From Wandonia haliotis (GTDB lineage Bacteria > Bacteroidota > Bacteroidia > Flavobacteriales_D > Crocinitomicaceae), in assembly GCF_039523435.1 (NCBI RefSeq), contig NZ_BAAAFH010000011.1, positions 744,001 to 808,000 of the forward strand: DNA of 64,000 nt, read 5' to 3'. The position numbers were made by a program, and so were the translations under genes. The notes beneath the pieces were generated by a model, which searched no databases, was not told the origin of the DNA, and saw only the letters and a list, made by a program, of their open reading frames with translations. This document shows, piece after piece, positions 60,983 to 64,000 of the stretch (position 1 is the stretch's first letter; each line of letters begins with the position of its first letter).

Positions 60983-61204
60983 CCGTTTTTAACCATGTAT
61001 TATTCAACATCTTGAAGTAGTCAGCAGGAACCCAACACCACGCCCCAACCGCCAATTCCGGTGACAAAGGTAAATTAATCTATGGTTTTTAAGAAATTTT
61101 AAGAAATTAATTGCTCCCTGATTTCTTATGCGTGCTGTGATTTGCCGCTTCACCTGCTTTATTCCTGCAACATTTTGTATCTTGCACCGTCATTTGGAAG
61201 TACT

Positions 61205-62653
61205 ATGAGCGGAATTTTTCAGAAATCCTATTTTCAGATTGGTATTCTTCTGATACTAAAGCTTATCCTTTCTCTTTTTTTTATTCGTTCATTTTCAATT
61301 GATCTGGACGAGCCTTTTTCAATTTTTTATAGCCAACAATCTATCCCGGAACTTTTCACGCTTTTTGAAAATGAGAATAATCCCCCTCTCCATTTTGTTT
61401 TACTACATTTCTGGATAGAGTGGTTTGGAATAAGCCCAGCAGCCGTTCGCTCTTTGTCTCTTATCTTCGGTTTATTTACGATTCCGCTTATCTATAGAGC
61501 AGGACAAAAAACAGGAGGCAATACCGTTGGGTTGATTGCCGGATTTTTTTTCGTGTTCTCTAATTTTCACTTTTATCACGACCTTGAAGCGCGACCTTAC
61601 CCCTTACTTGTATTTGGTTATGCGCTTCTAATTCTGCTTTTACTGAAAGCGAATAAAGAAATTTCTGTAAAAAATCATCTGGTAACCGGTTTAACACTCA
61701 GTGCGCTATTCTATACACATTATATTTCTCCCGTTATTATAGCAGCAACCGGTTGTATGTTTCTGTATTTTGCTTTCACAGAACGGGAAAAGAAAAAGCG
61801 TGTTCAGCGTATTACCCAACTAGTGTTGGTACTAATTCCTACCGTATTGATTACTTCTGCTCCTATTCTTCGCTTATTAGCTCTTCGGGTATCTCACGTC
61901 AATGAGACGGGAACATGGGTTCCTGCGGCACAATGGACTGAATTGTACGGTCAAATCAACAAGTTTTTTAACGGAAAGTATGTCATGATCTTTCTTTTAC
62001 TTTGGGGAGTTTTTTTCCTCTATGAAAAAAGAAAATTCCTCACCTCTCTCTTTACCCGGTTAAACTTCAGGCATCCCGCGACCATCCTGAGTCTTTTCTT
62101 TCTTGTAACCTATCTTCCACTTTTCGGACTTTCCTTTTTCTGGCATGTCCATCTATTTCTTGACCGTTATTTATTTTTTCTTTCTCTTCCACTTTATCTG
62201 ATTGTCGCTTACTTTTTCACAAGTTCTTCCAGAACATTAAGATGGACCGCTCTCCTTCCTGTTTTTACTTTTTGTCTCTTTTTTAATCCGGGGAAAGGAA
62301 ACAACCGGGAAACCGATAAAATTGCAGAATACCTGAAAACATCAAAAGGCTCCATACTTATCAGCCCTCCGACATTTGACCTTACACTTATCTATCACTA
62401 TAACCCCGAATGGTTTCAAGAAATGACACATGGAAAAGACTTGTTTCCGCATAACCTTTTCCCTGTTTATTCCATGCAGGAAATCCCGGATACAAACGCA
62501 CTCATCTTCCCGATTCAATATCTGGATGCGGACAGTAAATTCGGTTTGGGAAATGAACAATTACGAAAACAACTGGACGAAATGTATTTACCTGTGGACA
62601 GTAATCGCTTTAAGGGGAATTATTCCGTTATTCGCTACGAGAAAAAGAAATAG
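61205..62653 (+). CDS. Family 39-type glycosyltransferase, membrane
   Basis: A 482-residue polytopic membrane protein with about 11-12 helices. The first periplasmic loop starts DLDEPFSIFYSQQSIPEL, which fits the DE motif of the PMT/ArnT (GT-C) family. These enzymes transfer sugars from a polyprenyl-phosphate donor to protein or lipid on the periplasmic side. The C-terminal 120 residues are soluble. I chose the ATG at 61205, since the longer frame adds 21 unrelated residues. It diverges from the GT2 gene; the two starts are 222 bp apart. Confidence 0.82.
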   Translation: MSGIFQKSYFQIGILLILKLILSLFFIRSFSIDLDEPFSIFYSQQSIPELFTLFENENNPPLHFVLLHFWIEWFGISPAAVRSLSLIFGLFTIPLIYRAGQKTGGNTVGLIAGFFFVFSNFHFYHDLEARPYPLLVFGYALLILLLLKANKEISVKNHLVTGLTLSALFYTHYISPVIIAATGCMFLYFAFTEREKKKRVQRITQLVLVLIPTVLITSAPILRLLALRVSHVNETGTWVPAAQWTELYGQINKFFNGKYVMIFLLLWGVFFLYEKRKFLTSLFTRLNFRHPATILSLFFLVTYLPLFGLSFFWHVHLFLDRYLFFLSLPLYLIVAYFFTSSSRTLRWTALLPVFTFCLFFNPGKGNNRETDKIAEYLKTSKGSILISPPTFDLTLIYHYNPEWFQEMTHGKDLFPHNLFPVYSMQEIPDTNALIFPIQYLDADSKFGLGNEQLRKQLDEMYLPVDSNRFKGNYSVIRYEKKK

Positions 62654-62664
62654 TATTTGGCAGT

Positions 62665-63306
62665 TTAGTTTCCTTCCGGTAATGCAGCAGCTGCTTCTCC
62701 TGATTCAGAATCAACTGAAATTTCAGCATCCTCCTCTTCTCTGCTTCGTCTTCTTTTGTCTATCCAGTAGTAAACTAAAAGAGAAACCAACATTATCAGG
62801 TAAAGCACATAATCAAACAACGATACATCTTCCAAAATATAGGTGATGTTTAAAAAGAAAACAATCAATAAAGGATATGCGATTAACACCGGGAACATAA
62901 AATACCTGTATATTTTATTCTTTCGCCACAGTAGGATTAAACCAGCCAGATAGATAATCCAAACAATGATCATTATAAAAGCCAGCGTTTCGTACGCCTC
63001 TCTGAAATTATCCACTCCTAATTCTACTCCCCTTCTTGTAATCATCTTTTTGAGACGCAAAGCCCCCCGGATATTTTCTAAAAAGTGAATCGATAGATAA
63101 GCAGAAATATACCAAAAGAAAAATAAGCTGGCAGCCACCAGGTGAGTAAAGAAATAAGAACGCGTCAACAAATCAGGTCGATCTTTTCCGAAAACAAAAC
63201 GGAACAAACGCTGCATCAAAGACAATGCATCCGGATTATTAATATCAATATTTAACTTTTCCTTAATCACAGTGCGAATATATAAGAATTCGCATTGTTC
63301 CGCCAT
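62665..63306 (-). CDS. Membrane protein, 213 aa
   Basis: I do not recognise this family. The 213 residues contain about four to five hydrophobic segments (about 48-68, 108-128, 134-154, 160-180), a basic stretch (WIDKRRRSREEED) and an acidic, disordered C-terminus. The N-terminal 40 residues are soluble. There is no motif to suggest an enzyme. It converges on the GT39-like gene with an 11-bp gap. Confidence 0.68.
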   Translation of the reverse strand: MAEQCEFLYIRTVIKEKLNIDINNPDALSLMQRLFRFVFGKDRPDLLTRSYFFTHLVAASLFFFWYISAYLSIHFLENIRGALRLKKMITRRGVELGVDNFREAYETLAFIMIIVWIIYLAGLILLWRKNKIYRYFMFPVLIAYPLLIVFFLNITYILEDVSLFDYVLYLIMLVSLLVYYWIDKRRRSREEEDAEISVDSESGEAAAALPEGN

Positions 63307-63392
63307 GAAAACGATCTCAAATTGAGATAATTTATACCAACCTCATTCATTTATACTACGTCCTTTCACAAAATATGTTTTTCTTTGTATTG

Positions 63393-64000
63393 ATGAGAAA
63401 TATTGCTACGCTTATACTAATTGTCGCACTTTTTGCTTCCTGCCGAAAGGAAAAAGCTTCCTGGGACAGCGACTGGCGGGTCCCCCTTATACATGACTCA
63501 CTAACCCTGAGTAAACTTGTAACAGATTCTATACTGGACATTAATGCGGATGGAAGTTACCAGCTGGTTATCAATCGTGATTTACTAAATCTCAATATTG
63601 ATTCATTGCTTCAGCTTCCGGACACGGTTATTCGGCAAAATGTGGCCATAGCAGTATCAGAAGTAAATGTTCCTCCCGGGTTCAGCTTTCTGAATGAAAC
63701 AGAAGATCATACTTTCGAAGTGGCGGATCTCATACTCAAAAAGGTAGTACTTGCAAGTGGAATGGCAGACATTGAAATCTCCTCTCCGATTAACGCTCCG
63801 ACTATACTTACACTGACTCTGCCTTCTGTTAAAAAAGATGGTATTGTCTACTCCAAAACGATTAATGCTCCTCCGGGGAGCCTTTCTTCTCCAAGTACAA
63901 CACGCGAAGTTCTTGACCTAAGTGGATATGAGATTGATCTCACCGGACAAGACGGAAGTTCTTTCAATATTATCCAGTCTCAGGTATCGGTTAGTTCTGA
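63393..64000 (+). CDS. Hypothetical lipoprotein, 3' end cut off by the window edge
   Basis: The frame is open to the window end. It starts MRNIATLILIVALFASC, a lipoprotein signal peptide with the lipidated Cys at residue 17 (LFASC). An alternative in-frame ATG at 63375 adds 6 residues (MFFFVL). The visible 200 residues are acidic and beta-rich, with two stretches of alternating hydrophobic residues (LILKKVVLASG, TILTLTLPSV). It matches a type of Bacteroidota cell-surface lipoprotein of unknown function. A further 3' part is needed to judge the fold. Confidence 0.78.
   Translation, partial: MRNIATLILIVALFASCRKEKASWDSDWRVPLIHDSLTLSKLVTDSILDINADGSYQLVINRDLLNLNIDSLLQLPDTVIRQNVAIAVSEVNVPPGFSFLNETEDHTFEVADLILKKVVLASGMADIEISSPINAPTILTLTLPSVKKDGIVYSKTINAPPGSLSSPSTTREVLDLSGYEIDLTGQDGSSFNIIQSQVSVSS

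Overview
The window looks like a low-GC Bacteroidota chromosome, most likely a flavobacterial (Crocinitomicaceae-like) aerobe. Several promoters match the phylum-specific TTG/TTTG, about 19-20 bp, TAnnTTTG architecture. The gene content also fits: ATP-type pckA, the fused ResB-CcsA protein, bshB1, a TonB receptor with a carboxypeptidase-like N-domain, DUF2452, DUF4476 and many lipoproteins. The genus is an inference. There is no rRNA, CRISPR array, transposase or integrase in the window.

Region 1 (1-9.3 kb) is the variable part. Short minus-strand genes, mostly unrecognised, are separated by degenerate, partly palindromic spacers that resemble integron attC sites (3918-3995, 4675-4743). A TetX-like flavin monooxygenase follows an AraC-type gene. 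Two decayed gene ends (a carboxypeptidase-regulatory-like domain and a TolC-family efflux protein) meet head to head at 4.8-5.25 kb. An azurin/membrane protein/AraC module at 7.06-9.0 kb is bracketed by two roughly 200-bp direct repeats, one of which abuts tRNA-Arg(ACG).

Region 2 (9.3-23.5 kb) is core-like: clpS, a DUF2452 gene, pckA, an RsmF-type rRNA methyltransferase, an L,D-transpeptidase-fold lipoprotein, a SiaB-like gene with a damaged N-terminus, a YkgJ-type protein, a dihydrolipoamide-dehydrogenase-like flavoprotein lacking its redox disulfide, an active/inactive M16 peptidase pair, a MauG-type di-haem peroxidase, a methyltransferase and an outer-membrane barrel. Region 3 (23.4-32.8 kb) holds a TolC/HlyD/ABC-2 permease exporter operon behind a Crp/Fnr regulator, two tandem paralogous O-methyltransferase-like genes, a membrane protein and a frameshifted MFS transporter. 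Region 4 (32.9-45.6 kb) carries an NfeD/flotillin pair, an exonuclease-GIY-YIG protein, envelope proteins, a ccsBA-gpx-bshB1-rluA operon (cytochrome c maturation and thiol/peroxide metabolism) and a SlyD-like isomerase.

Region 5 (45.6-64 kb) contains the clearest systems. A TonB receptor, an MntR/DtxR-type regulator and a ZIP transporter form an operon, and a perfect palindrome there covers the -7 element. An Rrf2-type [Fe-S] regulator heads a six-gene operon that ends in a group III truncated haemoglobin, a tryptophan 2,3-dioxygenase homologue and an iron-cluster repair (ScdA/YtfE) protein. This looks like a nitrosative-stress operon that has acquired a kynurenine-pathway enzyme. It is followed by a prolyl oligopeptidase, mtaB, a DUF4476 protein, two glycosyltransferase-type membrane proteins and two hypothetical proteins, the last cut by the window edge.
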